Under the pieces are notes generated by a model, which was not told where the DNA came from, did not search any database, and saw only the letters and a program-made list of their open reading frames with translations. The translations under genes and the position numbers were made by a program. Positions 34,164 through 45,186 of a stretch of DNA of 47,868 nt are shown in pieces. The DNA comes from Chloroflexota bacterium (GTDB lineage Bacteria > Chloroflexota > Dehalococcoidia > UBA2979): positions 354,272 through 402,139 of the forward strand of contig PBBA01000006.1 in NCBI GenBank assembly GCA_002716405.1, in the 5' to 3' direction. How positions within the stretch are numbered: the stretch's first letter is position 1; each line of letters begins with the position of its first letter.

Positions 34164-34996
34164 CAGCTTTGCGTAATCCCACGACTACTATCTGTATCCT
34201 TCACCCACAAAAGCATCAGCGGAACAACTATGATAATTATGACTCCCGATATAATCTGAGGTGCAACAAAACCGTTAAAAACTTCTGGTGAATCTAATCT
34301 AATTTCTGTAAGGAAAAATCTGGTTACCGCATAGCCTATAGCTACAAAAGAAAAGGTTACCCCTGGCCAACGATTTAAAAATCGCAGAAATAAGGGTAAC
34401 AACACGAAAAACATCGATAATAAAGATAACATCTCATACGTAGTTGCCGGGTGATGAGATCCAAAAGCCAGCGAATGAGCAAAAGCAGGAGAGTCTGGGT
34501 CGGTATATACAACACCCCACGGTAGATCAGTTGCCTTTGCAAGATGTTCTCCGTTGATTAAGTCACCTACTCTTCCAATTGCAAGGCCGAGAATCATCCC
34601 TAGCCCACAAATATCCAAAAGAACTCTAAGTGGATAATTCCGCCATTTTGCAAAACATACTGTCACTATCACACCAGTCAGAAGAGCGCCCCATACTGAA
34701 ATACCTCCTTCATTGACACGGATGATATCCAGAGGTGATCCTGAAAAATAAGACCAATGTTCAATAACAAATAATCCACGTGCACCAACAATACCTGAGG
34801 GAATCGCTACAAGTGCTAAAGTGTAAATATTATCTTCATCTAGGCTTCTTAATCGAGCAAGACGTAAAATAACATTGAGTCCCACAAATATACCCATAGC
34901 TGTAAAAAGACCGTGCCATGTAATAAGTACATCGCCAATCTTTACAATATTTGGATCTAGAGCAATTTCAATGCCCAAAACTGTATTAAACATCAT
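34163..34996 (-). CDS. lgt: Prolipoprotein diacylglyceryl transferase
   Basis: Transfers diacylglycerol to the lipobox cysteine of lipoproteins. A 277-residue membrane protein with about seven hydrophobic segments. The signature GRVGDLINGEHLAKATDLPWG matches the Lgt GRxGNFxNxE block, and HPATTYEML is the later conserved region. It overlaps gatD by 11 bp. The lipobox protein at 43994 is a local substrate candidate. Confidence 0.95.
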   Translation of the reverse strand: MMFNTVLGIEIALDPNIVKIGDVLITWHGLFTAMGIFVGLNVILRLARLRSLDEDNIYTLALVAIPSGIVGARGLFVIEHWSYFSGSPLDIIRVNEGGISVWGALLTGVIVTVCFAKWRNYPLRVLLDICGLGMILGLAIGRVGDLINGEHLAKATDLPWGVVYTDPDSPAFAHSLAFGSHHPATTYEMLSLLSMFFVLLPLFLRFLNRWPGVTFSFVAIGYAVTRFFLTEIRLDSPEVFNGFVAPQIISGVIIIIVVPLMLLWVKDTDSSRGITQS

Positions 34997-35759
34997 TTTT
35001 TTCTGACTTCTTTCGAGTTACATCCATTGCAGCGTTTTGTGCTTGCAAAACAAAGGGAGAATGCGAAGAAAAGTAAGGCTTCAGATCTTCATTGTATCGA
35101 TGACTCAAAGCGTTAGCCAACAAGTAATCCAATAGCCTAGGATTTTTTGGAAGCACAGAACCATGTAAATAAGTTCCAATTGCATTACGATAAATAGCAC
35201 CTTCTGTTTTATCTATCCCGTTATTACCCTTGCCATAACGAACACTAGCAAATGAACTTGCTTTCGCTCCTAAATATGATTGCCCTGCATGATTTTCAAA
35301 ACCAACGACTTCGCCCACATCTTCAATCCTCGACGTCACCCATATATCACCCACTGCACGAAAATTTTTTATTCGAGGGGCAATGGTAGTCATGTCAAAA
35401 ATCTTAACACCTTCTAGATAGTTTCCTTGAATATCCCGGTACCAGTTTCCAAAAAGCTGAAACCCCCCACATACTGCGAGAATACTCACGTCATCTTCTG
35501 CCCAAGCTTGTAATTGACTAGTTTTAATTTTTAAATCAGTAGCGATACGTTTTTGCTCTTGGTCTTGACCTCCACCAATCAGAACAAGATCACATTGTGC
35601 TGGAAAAGGATCCCCCAAACTCACCTCTTCCAGCACAATTTTAATACCCAGTTGCAATGCACGATATTGTATTGCTAACAAATTTCCCCTGTCTGAGTAA
35701 GTATTCATGATATCTGGATACATTGATACCACTCTAATCGGCGAATCATAAGATCTCAT
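34986..35759 (-). CDS. gatD: Lipid II isoglutaminyl synthase, glutaminase subunit
   Basis: A CobB/CobQ-type glutamine amidotransferase that supplies ammonia to MurT for amidation of the peptidoglycan stem peptide. About 257 residues. The nucleophile is in ILAVCGGFQLFG, the catalytic histidine in GTYLHGSVLPKN, with NHAGQSYLG between. The ATG at 35759 has GAGG upstream inside the end of murT, with an overlap of 14 bp; a GTG at 35771 is less likely. Confidence 0.93.
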   Translation of the reverse strand: MRSYDSPIRVVSMYPDIMNTYSDRGNLLAIQYRALQLGIKIVLEEVSLGDPFPAQCDLVLIGGGQDQEQKRIATDLKIKTSQLQAWAEDDVSILAVCGGFQLFGNWYRDIQGNYLEGVKIFDMTTIAPRIKNFRAVGDIWVTSRIEDVGEVVGFENHAGQSYLGAKASSFASVRYGKGNNGIDKTEGAIYRNAIGTYLHGSVLPKNPRLLDYLLANALSHRYNEDLKPYFSSHSPFVLQAQNAAMDVTRKKSEKNDV

Positions 35760-37140
35760 TCTCAACCTCACCTGAACTGCTAGTCAAAATTGAACGTACT
35801 TGTAACATCGCCGTGTAAGTAGCAATAACTTCTAAGCGCCCCCCTGGCGAAATATTATCCAAAGCCTTATATAGGGATACCTCGATGTCCGAACACACTA
35901 AACGTGGATCTAATCCAGCTAAATGCCATCTCAGAGCGAAGTCACTTGCTCTAGTTCCAGAACATACCAAATCAACATTATATTTTTTTAACATCTCAAG
36001 ATCGGCATCATAAATCCAGGAAACATCTTCACCATCTTGGATTCCATCATTCAAGATTGCCAGTAAATTAATTCCTACCGATTTAGAATCTGGAATAATT
36101 ATCTTTATCGTTTCATTGAAGCCTGTAGGGTTCTTAGTTAATAAAATCCTAATTTCTTTTTGGTCAGCTACAAATATTTCCTGCCTTCCATGAGGCGCTT
36201 TAACTTGGTTTAGCGATTCAGCAATTAAGTCAGTTTTCACTCCTAAAGCATAAGCAGTCGCTGCAGCAGCAATGGCATCATATATTACATACAAACCAGG
36301 CATATCAATTGATATCTTGTAGCGAAACTCTTTAACTACCAAATCAAAAATACAACTATCATTTTTCAAAATGATATTTTGCGCACTTACCATGGGATCA
36401 GGACGAGCTGTAGTACAGCAATTACATCGCCACTTGCCTAAGTGGCTCATATACAACACATCATATTGTAATTGATTTCCCATTTCGCAAAATCGTGCAT
36501 CTTTTACATTGTAAAGTTCTGTAATTTTTAGATTTTCGTCTTCAATACCAAAGGTGATAACATCGCCCGACATATATTTTTGAAGTTTGCAGACATTAGG
36601 GTCGTCTACATTGATGACAATACAGCCCGGTTCACTTCGACCTTTTACCATTTCTTGCCATCGTGAAACCAAACTGTCAACTTCACCATAGCGATCTAAC
36701 TGATCACGAAATAAATTTAAAAAGGTTGCTACACGTGGTCTAAGTTGATCAAAGGTACGAGCTAATTCAGCTTCATCAACTTCAAATAAACCTAAACGCT
36801 GTTTGTTTTTTGGATAGCCTCCCAAAAAATTTACTGAATTAGCGTAAGCAGAAATGAGACCTCTTTCTAAATTAGAACCTGCAGTATTTGTGACAAACAT
36901 GAACCCTGCATTGTTTAAAATAAAATTGAGAAAATTGGTAGTTGTCGTTTTGCCGTTTGTTCCTGAAATGGTCACAACACCGTCAGTCATATTTTTAGAA
37001 AGAGAGGATAATAAATTTTTTGAAATTAACCCGCTCACCAAACCTGGCAAGGCCGTTGCGCCATCTTTTCGACGCAAATGTAATATCTGACCTGTAAGTC
37101 TTCCCAAAACTAGCGCAATTCGATCTTTAAGCGCGTTCAT
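35746..37140 (-). CDS. murT: Lipid II isoglutaminyl synthase, Mur-ligase subunit
   Basis: Mur-ligase-fold enzyme that amidates the alpha-carboxyl of D-Glu in lipid II with GatD. ATP site TISGTNGKTTTTNFL is near residues 60-75, and the C-terminal MurT domain is present (DPRLVCSDIEVSLYKAL). The zinc-ribbon region reads DARFCEMGNQLQYD and HLGKWRCNCCTTARP: the first pair seems to have lost one cysteine against the usual CxxCG. The ATG at 37140 is preferred to 37155. It indicates that the organism makes peptidoglycan. Confidence 0.93.
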   Translation of the reverse strand: MNALKDRIALVLGRLTGQILHLRRKDGATALPGLVSGLISKNLLSSLSKNMTDGVVTISGTNGKTTTTNFLNFILNNAGFMFVTNTAGSNLERGLISAYANSVNFLGGYPKNKQRLGLFEVDEAELARTFDQLRPRVATFLNLFRDQLDRYGEVDSLVSRWQEMVKGRSEPGCIVINVDDPNVCKLQKYMSGDVITFGIEDENLKITELYNVKDARFCEMGNQLQYDVLYMSHLGKWRCNCCTTARPDPMVSAQNIILKNDSCIFDLVVKEFRYKISIDMPGLYVIYDAIAAAATAYALGVKTDLIAESLNQVKAPHGRQEIFVADQKEIRILLTKNPTGFNETIKIIIPDSKSVGINLLAILNDGIQDGEDVSWIYDADLEMLKKYNVDLVCSGTRASDFALRWHLAGLDPRLVCSDIEVSLYKALDNISPGGRLEVIATYTAMLQVRSILTSSSGEVENEIL

Positions 37141-37180
37141 AGACCACCCGCTCATCCAATCAGGTCAAGATACTCTGTCT

Positions 37181-38266
37181 TCAGTTTTTTTCCCAGCGAA
37201 TAAACTCATCCTCAAATTTACTAACACGCTCTTCATGCTCCAAAACTGTAAGGTGCGCTAAAGTTTCTCCAAGCGCGCTTCTTTTTTGCCAAATTGAAAA
37301 TTCTTTGAACGACCGTGTATTCCATTTTACTCTAGCTGAAATTTCAGCAGCAGTAACAGCACCTTCCCCGATACTTACTAAAATTTCCTCTAGTCTTTCT
37401 TGATGGTGATGGATTAGGAAATCACATCTATTAGCCAAATTTTCTATGTTATATTCATGGGCAGGCAAACCTAAGATACCCCCAAATGCAGAAACTTTTT
37501 TTAGCGAAGATGTATATTCAGCTAAAGGCGATCTTTGTGTAGATTCATCCTCAACATGCAACGAAACATTTGGGGTAATCCTTGGAAGAACATGATCTCC
37601 CGTCAGCATTACATTATTTTTGGCATCGTATATACATAAATGTCCGGGTGTATGCCCTGGGGTCCATACAGCTTTTAGTCGCCACTCCCCAAATTCAATT
37701 ACTTCTCCATCTTCCAAGGTACGATCAGGCAGTATGTCCATCTCAAAACTTCGCCGCCAATTGCCATCAGAATTTTCACGAGTAAAAAAGTTCTTAACCT
37801 TATTGTAAGTTAGCTTAAAATCTAACCCCAATCCTCCATTTTTTCCGTTGCCACTAACAGGATAATCAACATGGATTTCTTCTTGTGTGATTCCATGTTT
37901 CAAAAGCCACTCGTTAGATCTTTCTTCCCAATGATTATCCTTAAACCATCTATCTTTTAACCATTCTTCTTCTCGTTTATGCATAACCAAATTTACTTGA
38001 GGAACCTTTTTTTTAAGCCAGCCCACCATTCCTAAGTGATCTGGATGAGCATGTGATACTAAAAAAGTATTGATGTCTGAAATTCGGTAGCCTAATGTTT
38101 TCAATTCATTCTCAAGTGCTGATGTAGCATTTTTCGTACCATAGCCAGCATCGAACAAAACTAGCCCTTCCGAATACTCAAACAAATATGGCATCACAAA
38201 AGAAAGCCCTGGCGTATTCATAGGCGTTTGCAATTGATGTAATCCAGGTGCAATTTCAACTGAAAT
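37181..38266 (-). CDS. Metallo-beta-lactamase fold protein, probable ATT start
   Basis: An MBL-fold hydrolase of about 361 residues, with HAHPDHLGMVGWL and TPGHTPGHLCIYD supplying metal ligands and GLPAHEYN near 240. A C-terminal helical domain follows, as in LACTB2-like proteins. The first ATG/GTG/TTG codon is TTG 38233, within a conserved-looking start (APGLHQLQTPMNTPG). A perfect AGGAG (38278-38274) sits seven bases before an ATT at 38266, giving a protein beginning SVEIAPGLHQL. No upstream ATG, GTG or TTG is in frame before it. The substrate is unknown. Confidence 0.8.
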   Translation of the reverse strand: MSVEIAPGLHQLQTPMNTPGLSFVMPYLFEYSEGLVLFDAGYGTKNATSALENELKTLGYRISDINTFLVSHAHPDHLGMVGWLKKKVPQVNLVMHKREEEWLKDRWFKDNHWEERSNEWLLKHGITQEEIHVDYPVSGNGKNGGLGLDFKLTYNKVKNFFTRENSDGNWRRSFEMDILPDRTLEDGEVIEFGEWRLKAVWTPGHTPGHLCIYDAKNNVMLTGDHVLPRITPNVSLHVEDESTQRSPLAEYTSSLKKVSAFGGILGLPAHEYNIENLANRCDFLIHHHQERLEEILVSIGEGAVTAAEISARVKWNTRSFKEFSIWQKRSALGETLAHLTVLEHEERVSKFEDEFIRWEKN

Positions 38267-38306
38267 TTTTGTACTCCTAATTACTATTTAATGATTAATG
38301 ACACAC

Positions 38307-38340
38307 AAAAAAGATAACGACCTTACGATCGTTATCTTTT
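38307..38340 (-). terminator. Intrinsic terminator after tatA
   Basis: Twelve-base perfect arms AAAAGATAACGA (38309-38320) and TCGTTATCTTTT (38329-38340) around an 8-base loop. On the minus strand the stem ends in TTTTTT, so it terminates the tatA transcript before the MBL gene. Confidence 0.88.
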
Positions 38341-38360
38341 CTATAAAATATTCAGAATTT

Positions 38361-38579
38361 TTATGTTTTCTTTGATTCATCTTCTGAATCAGATTGGCTT
38401 TCACTATCCGAACTTTCATCATCCTCAGATTCATCTTCACCACGAGCCTCAGATCGAAATTCTCTAATTCCTTTACCCAGCGCACCTCCCAATGAAGCAA
38501 CACGAGATGCTCCAAAAAGCAAAGCCAATATCACAAGGATAATCAGTAATTCTTGCCAACCTAGACTTCCGATCATCAT
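38361..38579 (-). CDS. tatA: Sec-independent translocase protein TatA, acidic tail
   Basis: A 72-residue TatA/E protein: one membrane helix LGWQELLIILVILALLFGAS, then an amphipathic helix SLGGALGKGIREFRSEARG. The tail after residue 47 is almost all Asp, Glu and Ser. TatA forms the Tat pore with TatC (not in the window), and the Rieske subunit here is a likely substrate. GGAGG is three bases before the first ATG and six before the second (38576). Confidence 0.93.
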   Translation of the reverse strand: MMIGSLGWQELLIILVILALLFGASRVASLGGALGKGIREFRSEARGEDESEDDESSDSESQSDSEDESKKT

Positions 38580-38672
38580 CTACCTCCAGTGCTGTTACTC
38601 TTACGCCAAAACGCGAGTTAGTGCTTTTAAAATTCTTATACCTTAAGAAACATCTAACTCCCAAATCGTAGT

Positions 38673-38987
38673 TCAGTCTACAACTCGTTCAACAAATATT
38701 TCCATTACTCCACCGCAAATTTTGTCATCTCCATCAATTGGTTCAGTTAGATCAACAACTGTCAGCCTAGGGATACCATCTGCCATAGTATCCATGGCGT
38801 CTTGCCAAACCTCTGATTCGCCACATCCGCCACCAATAGTCCCCATAAATGTACCATCCGGACGTAGCAACATCACTGCTCCCGATTTACGTGGAGTGGA
38901 ACCACGAGTATTAGCTACGGTTGCCAGCACTCTTGGTTCGCCTTGAGAAATAGCTTCTCTTATCTCAGCAAATATTTCAGCGGTCAC
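38673..38987 (-). CDS. XdhC/CoxI N-terminal domain protein
   Basis: A 104-residue protein: VLATVANTRGSTPRKSGAVMLL, then GTFMGTIGGGCGESEVW, the XdhC_CoxI domain alone. In XdhC/CoxF-type proteins it helps insert sulfurated molybdenum cofactor into xanthine-dehydrogenase-family enzymes. The start is GTG at 38987 with AGAGG upstream. The Rossmann half is encoded by the neighbouring gene at 39050. Confidence 0.9.
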   Translation of the reverse strand: MTAEIFAEIREAISQGEPRVLATVANTRGSTPRKSGAVMLLRPDGTFMGTIGGGCGESEVWQDAMDTMADGIPRLTVVDLTEPIDGDDKICGGVMEIFVERVVD

Positions 38988-39049
38988 AATAACCTCTTTT
39001 CAAAACGATAGTGTATCAGGATACACCAAAGCTATCTTTAGATCTTAAA

Positions 39050-39868
39050 TTATGAGCTAAGTCTTTCCCCAAAAGCACCTCGGCGTAGCATTATAATCTC
39101 AGCCATCACTGACAAAGCAATTTCTTCAGGAGTTTCAGCTCCAATACTTAACCCAATAGGCGTACTTACACCCGCTAGCTCATCGCTACTATATCCTTCT
39201 TCTGATAGGTGGTCGATTACAGTTTTAGTTCTTCTCTTGCTTCCAATCATACCTATATAACCTGCACCTTTACCTAAAGCAGTTCTTAAGGCAAGTTCAT
39301 CTTGTAAATGCCCACGTGAAACTAATACAAAATGCGACGTATTATCTATTTGTAGCGCATCAATTTCAACACCAACATTCCCACAACGCACTTCATCAGC
39401 CATAGGGAAACGGTCACGATTAGCAAAATCATCTCGATCGTCAATTACTGTAACAGAAAAACCTAAAAAATCTCCTAGAGTTGCTACAGCTAAGCCTACA
39501 TGTCCTCCGCCAACAACTATCAATCTTAAAGGTTGCTCCCACAATTGAAACATAATTTCAGCATCACTATTTGTACTCTTACCAATACGAAAATGTAACT
39601 GTTTCTCAGCATTCAAGTATGCAGTTCCCACATTTATACGAGGTTGGGAATCATGTAACTCACGTGCAGCACTAATTACCAATTCATCAACCTTTTGATC
39701 TCCAAAAGAACCATTAACTTCAGAAGACTTTGGAACGAGTATCTTTGCACCTAGCGTCAAGTGATTCAATTGACCTGAGCTAATAAGAGTTGCAATCACA
39801 ATAGATTCACCACCAGCAATGGCATTTTCAATAGCATCTAAAACAATTGTCTTTTTTGAAAAATTCAT
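39050..39868 (-). CDS. XdhC-family Mo-cofactor maturation protein, Rossmann half
   Basis: A 272-residue protein. The C-terminal part is the XdhC_C Rossmann domain (RLIVVGGGHVGLAVATLGDF near 113-132, YIGMIGSKRR, STPIGLSIGAETPEEIALSV). The N-terminal 100 residues look like a worn XdhC_CoxI domain lacking the GGGC segment that the separate 104-residue gene keeps. The two probably act together. It is ten bp after ychF. Confidence 0.9.
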   Translation of the reverse strand: MNFSKKTIVLDAIENAIAGGESIVIATLISSGQLNHLTLGAKILVPKSSEVNGSFGDQKVDELVISAARELHDSQPRINVGTAYLNAEKQLHFRIGKSTNSDAEIMFQLWEQPLRLIVVGGGHVGLAVATLGDFLGFSVTVIDDRDDFANRDRFPMADEVRCGNVGVEIDALQIDNTSHFVLVSRGHLQDELALRTALGKGAGYIGMIGSKRRTKTVIDHLSEEGYSSDELAGVSTPIGLSIGAETPEEIALSVMAEIIMLRRGAFGERLSS

Positions 39869-39878
39869 TTTATATCCA

Positions 39879-40970
39879 CTACACGTTAAACAGTACGTTC
39901 ATGACATCTCCATCTTTAACAATGTACTGTTTACCTTCAGTACGTAGTTGCCCACGTTTCTTGAGCTCAGCCATCGAACCAGCGAGAAGCAATTCTTCAT
40001 AGCTTGCAACCTCAACACGTATAAACCCTCGCTCTAAATCACTATGTATCTTACCAGCTGCTTGAGGGGCAGTAAGACCTTTTTGAATAGGCCACGCACG
40101 ACATTCATCTTCACCAGCTGTAAGAAAAGAATGTAATCCTAACATGTCATAGGTAATCGCAATTGCATTATTTAAGGGGGGATCTCCAATTAAACCCAGC
40201 TCTGATCTGAACTCGAGCGCCTCACCCAAACTCATTGTTGAAAGTTCAGCTTCCACTTTAGCGCAAATCAAAACAATTGCCCTATCCTGAGATGCATGTT
40301 TAGTCTCAATGTTATTAATTATTTCTTCAATGTCACCTAATTGCCCTTCACCAATGTTAATAACCAAGAGCTCTGGAATAAGTGTTACGAAGTTATAATG
40401 TTTTATCTCTTGTGATTCTATTTCTGACAATTCGAAAGTACGTAAATTAAAGCCTTTCTCTAAATGCAATTTCATCTTCTCTAGCAAATTTTGATGACGC
40501 TCTAATTCAGATCTCTCAACAGACTTGACAGATCTCATCTCACTTTCTATTCGCCCGATCCTCTTCTCAATAAGCTCTAAATCAGAAAATTGTAATTCTA
40601 ATTCTAAAATTCCAATATCTCTATCCACATCAATACTTCCATACTCATGTGGAACTGACTCTTCTGTAAAAGATCTAACAACATGCACTAAGACGTCCAG
40701 CTCTCCCAAGGATTGCATTAATTGTTGATCAATCCCGCTCGAGCTAATCCCTGCATATGGATAATCAACCCATTGAATCTCAGCATAAGTAGTCTTTTTT
40801 GGACTATATATTTCTGCTAAAGCGTCTAAGCGTGCATCTGGAACTTGTACTGTCCCAATGTTTGGTTCATTAGCCGTAGAATAAGAACCTATAACGGCAG
40901 AACCTCTTGTGACAGCGTTAAAAAGCGATGTTTTACCGCATCTAGGAATCCCAATAATACCAATCTTCAT
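39879..40970 (-). CDS. ychF: YchF/OLA1-type P-loop NTPase
   Basis: A 363-residue Obg-family ATPase. P-loop GIPRCGKTSLFNAV (residues 7-20), a coiled-coil middle with many Glu/Leu/Arg, and a C-terminal TGS domain (AWPIQKGLTAPQAAGKIHSD, ending GDVMNVLFNV). YchF binds ATP and ribosomes. The ATG at 40970 has GGAGGG upstream; the longer frame to 41003 overlaps trmO. The usual YchF NKxE-type motif is not obvious in this copy. Confidence 0.85.
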   Translation of the reverse strand: MKIGIIGIPRCGKTSLFNAVTRGSAVIGSYSTANEPNIGTVQVPDARLDALAEIYSPKKTTYAEIQWVDYPYAGISSSGIDQQLMQSLGELDVLVHVVRSFTEESVPHEYGSIDVDRDIGILELELQFSDLELIEKRIGRIESEMRSVKSVERSELERHQNLLEKMKLHLEKGFNLRTFELSEIESQEIKHYNFVTLIPELLVINIGEGQLGDIEEIINNIETKHASQDRAIVLICAKVEAELSTMSLGEALEFRSELGLIGDPPLNNAIAITYDMLGLHSFLTAGEDECRAWPIQKGLTAPQAAGKIHSDLERGFIRVEVASYEELLLAGSMAELKKRGQLRTEGKQYIVKDGDVMNVLFNV

Positions 40971-40971
40971 C

Positions 40972-41412
40972 CTACCCTCCGGTCCATGAAGGCAAATATG
41001 CATTTAGTTCTGAATCATAAAATGGTATATACGGTTTTATATCTAATACCGGTGTCCCATCAACTAAATCCAACCCTTTCAAAATCAAAATATTTTCTTG
41101 CAAATCGATTAATTGACAAACAGTCATTGAAATTGGATTGGGGCGAGCACCTCCTCTTAAGGCAAGTGATCCTTGTAGAGGTAATTCATCATCTCCATTA
41201 GGATAAGCCTGAGATCTGCTTCTTAATTCAGAAGGAATTAAGTGAAGCCACCCTATGACAATTACATGAGAGTACTCATCCAAATGTAATAAAAAATCTT
41301 TGAACTTAATTTCAAATTCTATAGTGCTAATTACATCACTCCAGTCAACTAAATTAATTTCACATATCTCATTGTGAACCAGACCAATTGCCTCTACACG
41401 AATGTCATCCAT
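40972..41412 (-). CDS. TsaA/TrmO-like tRNA methyltransferase
   Basis: A 146-residue SAM-binding protein of the TsaA/UPF0066 family, which N6-methylates t6A37 in tRNA-Thr in the E. coli case. Key blocks are HVIVIGWLHL, GSLALRGGARPNPISMTVCQL and LDLVDGTPVLDIKPYIPFYD. The ATG at 41412 has AGGA upstream; the ATG at 41439 has none. It is divergent from gyrB and next to ychF with one base between. Confidence 0.9.
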   Translation of the reverse strand: MDDIRVEAIGLVHNEICEINLVDWSDVISTIEFEIKFKDFLLHLDEYSHVIVIGWLHLIPSELRSRSQAYPNGDDELPLQGSLALRGGARPNPISMTVCQLIDLQENILILKGLDLVDGTPVLDIKPYIPFYDSELNAYLPSWTGG

Positions 41413-41469
41413 GGCAAATCCTAACCAAACTTTATCCATTTTAAAACTATCAATACCCTGTGAATTCTA

Positions 41470-41478
41470 TGTTAGAAT
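41470..41478 (+). promoter_or_regulatory. Candidate extended -10 promoter for gyrB
   Basis: TGTTAGAAT (TG-n-TAGAAT) lies 85 bases before the gyrB ATG; the -35 is poor. Two small dyads follow it, TATCAATTGATA and AGAGG-TAT-CCTCT, in the transcribed leader. Confidence 0.4.
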
Positions 41479-41556
41479 CGACATTATCAATTGATAGAGG
41501 TATCCTCTAATAGTTGCCTTCACTCTCGAAATGTAGCACTCCCCCACCTAAAGTGA

Positions 41557-43536
<1,980 letters not shown>

Positions 43537-43539
43537 GCT

Positions 43540-44004
43540 ATGAGCGCAATGCCAGTTTCTGCTTATCATTACTTTGTAGAGTTCGATACAGAAAAACCTT
43601 GTCCCTATGATTTTAGAGAAGATCCTTCCATCCTATTATTTTTCCAATCCTGGGCATTTAGCATGCAATTCGGAGGGCAACACGATCTAGCAAAAATTGC
43701 TTCGTATCTAAAACTATCCCTCCAAATCAACCTTTCTCCTTTATTGAAATTTGCAGATCGTAACGTTGAGAATGCATTTGATGCACGTGAACTTGAACAG
43801 TCTTGGCAACCCCCAAATGAACTAATACTCTGTCTCGACCAAATTATCAATGCCTTTCAAAATCCTGATCCCAACTTGTCTAAACTCTTAATTAAAGATT
43901 ACGAATCCCTACTCCCAAGATTGCAAGATCTGAAAAAAATGTGTACCTGGGCGATTCAACAAGAGTGTTTAATTCGCATGTCCTTCGACACAGTCAATGG
44001 TTAG
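43540..44004 (+). CDS. Unknown protein downstream of gyrB
   Basis: A 154-residue protein I do not recognise. It starts three bases after the gyrB stop. The sequence is mixed helical and Leu-rich, with no membrane segment or signal (blocks: CPYDFREDPSILLFFQSW, then QPPNELILCLDQIINAFQNP). It contains CPYD and two later cysteines. Its 3' end overlaps the minus-strand lipoprotein gene by 11 bp. Co-transcription with gyrB is the only clue. Confidence 0.65.
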   Translation: MSAMPVSAYHYFVEFDTEKPCPYDFREDPSILLFFQSWAFSMQFGGQHDLAKIASYLKLSLQINLSPLLKFADRNVENAFDARELEQSWQPPNELILCLDQIINAFQNPDPNLSKLLIKDYESLLPRLQDLKKMCTWAIQQECLIRMSFDTVNG

Positions 44005-45118
44005 GATCCAAGTTCAACCTAGGGCGTGCAATCCCTTCAATCCAAACTGACCACGCCTCTTTTGGCAAGCCTTGTTCATCAAGTAACCCCATGGTTTTAA
44101 TTAAATCGCTATTCGGGTAATTGTAAAGACTTCCATCTTCAACAATTGGCCAAATTATTAGTCTGGTATTTAAAATATCTGCATCAGCTAGCAATTTATT
44201 TAAATACCTCCTTTGCTCCATAGGTGTAGATATTTTAAAGCTCTCACGTGATTGTCCAGAACTATATCCAGCTGATAGAAAGGCTATCGGTAGATCTGAA
44301 TATTCACGCATTTGTAAATAATAATCATTATCTAATTGCCTAACAAAATCGACAAAAAATGAAGGATATGTGGTTATCCCTAACAAATCATTACGCCCCG
44401 CAAAATCATTTAGTAATTCCCATCTAGGAATATGTCTTGTTTTCCATGAAATATTGCCCAGTAATTCTTCATACTGAAAGCTTGTTAGAACTTTTGTATA
44501 CGGCGAGATCTCCTTAATGCGATCGTATATTTCTACATAAACCTCTACAAATTGAAAGTAACTATCTGCATCTTGTTCGAAGGTCATATTTATTTCATTA
44601 CCAAGTACAAATATTTCAGGTTGCAAATTATGAATGATAAAAATAGCTTCTTGAGTCAAAGCATCTTTTAATTTTTTTGATTTTAAAGATTGCCCATAAT
44701 GTTCAGGCGGTAAATTAAACAATACACTCCTGTCATTTGGATCAAATACATCAAGTACATAAGCTAAATTAAGATTCCGAGATTGTAGTGCATATTTCTG
44801 TGCAAGAATTTGCTGAGTATACTTTCCAGAGGGAGATTGGCCTTCTAAAAATTCGTGCCAAGAGGGAACCCCTCTAAGTAACAATGTTTCACCATAATTG
44901 GCAGCGAAATCAAAACTCCTCAAGTATGCATAATCTGAACTATTTTTAGGCACTGCAGAAAAACCCATCGAAAAATTTCTAGGCTCACCTATGGCAGGTC
45001 CTTTTTCCAAAACAGCTGAAGGCATTTCCATGGGATCTGACTTACATGCAATTACGCAAATAATTACGAATAGTAGTGCCAGTACTTTTGAGATTATTAC
45101 CATGTGAATTTTTTTCAT
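43994..45118 (-). CDS. Lipoprotein with possible clan-A glycosidase-like barrel
   Basis: A 374-residue exported lipoprotein. An N-terminal hydrophobic segment (about 7-24) ends in the lipobox VIAC with Cys25. The body contains IFVLGNEINMTF, the usual N-E of a GH clan-A acid/base, and later GITTYPSFFVDF and LPIAFLSAGYSSG, suggesting a TIM barrel like GH5/GH53. A typical second catalytic Glu (V-x-E-x-G) is not present; AFLSAGYSS stands there instead. A non-catalytic or unusual enzyme is possible. Confidence 0.7.
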   Translation of the reverse strand: MKKIHMVIISKVLALLFVIICVIACKSDPMEMPSAVLEKGPAIGEPRNFSMGFSAVPKNSSDYAYLRSFDFAANYGETLLLRGVPSWHEFLEGQSPSGKYTQQILAQKYALQSRNLNLAYVLDVFDPNDRSVLFNLPPEHYGQSLKSKKLKDALTQEAIFIIHNLQPEIFVLGNEINMTFEQDADSYFQFVEVYVEIYDRIKEISPYTKVLTSFQYEELLGNISWKTRHIPRWELLNDFAGRNDLLGITTYPSFFVDFVRQLDNDYYLQMREYSDLPIAFLSAGYSSGQSRESFKISTPMEQRRYLNKLLADADILNTRLIIWPIVEDGSLYNYPNSDLIKTMGLLDEQGLPKEAWSVWIEGIARPRLNLDPNH

Positions 45119-45186
45119 TTTACGACTCTACAATACAAAAACCCTATATACTTTTCAGCAAATCATTCTAGCAACGGAGAATATTT

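Noticed and set aside
38473-38664. 63-codon minus frame upstream of tatA
   Set aside because: It overlaps the tatA membrane helix out of frame and has no family features.
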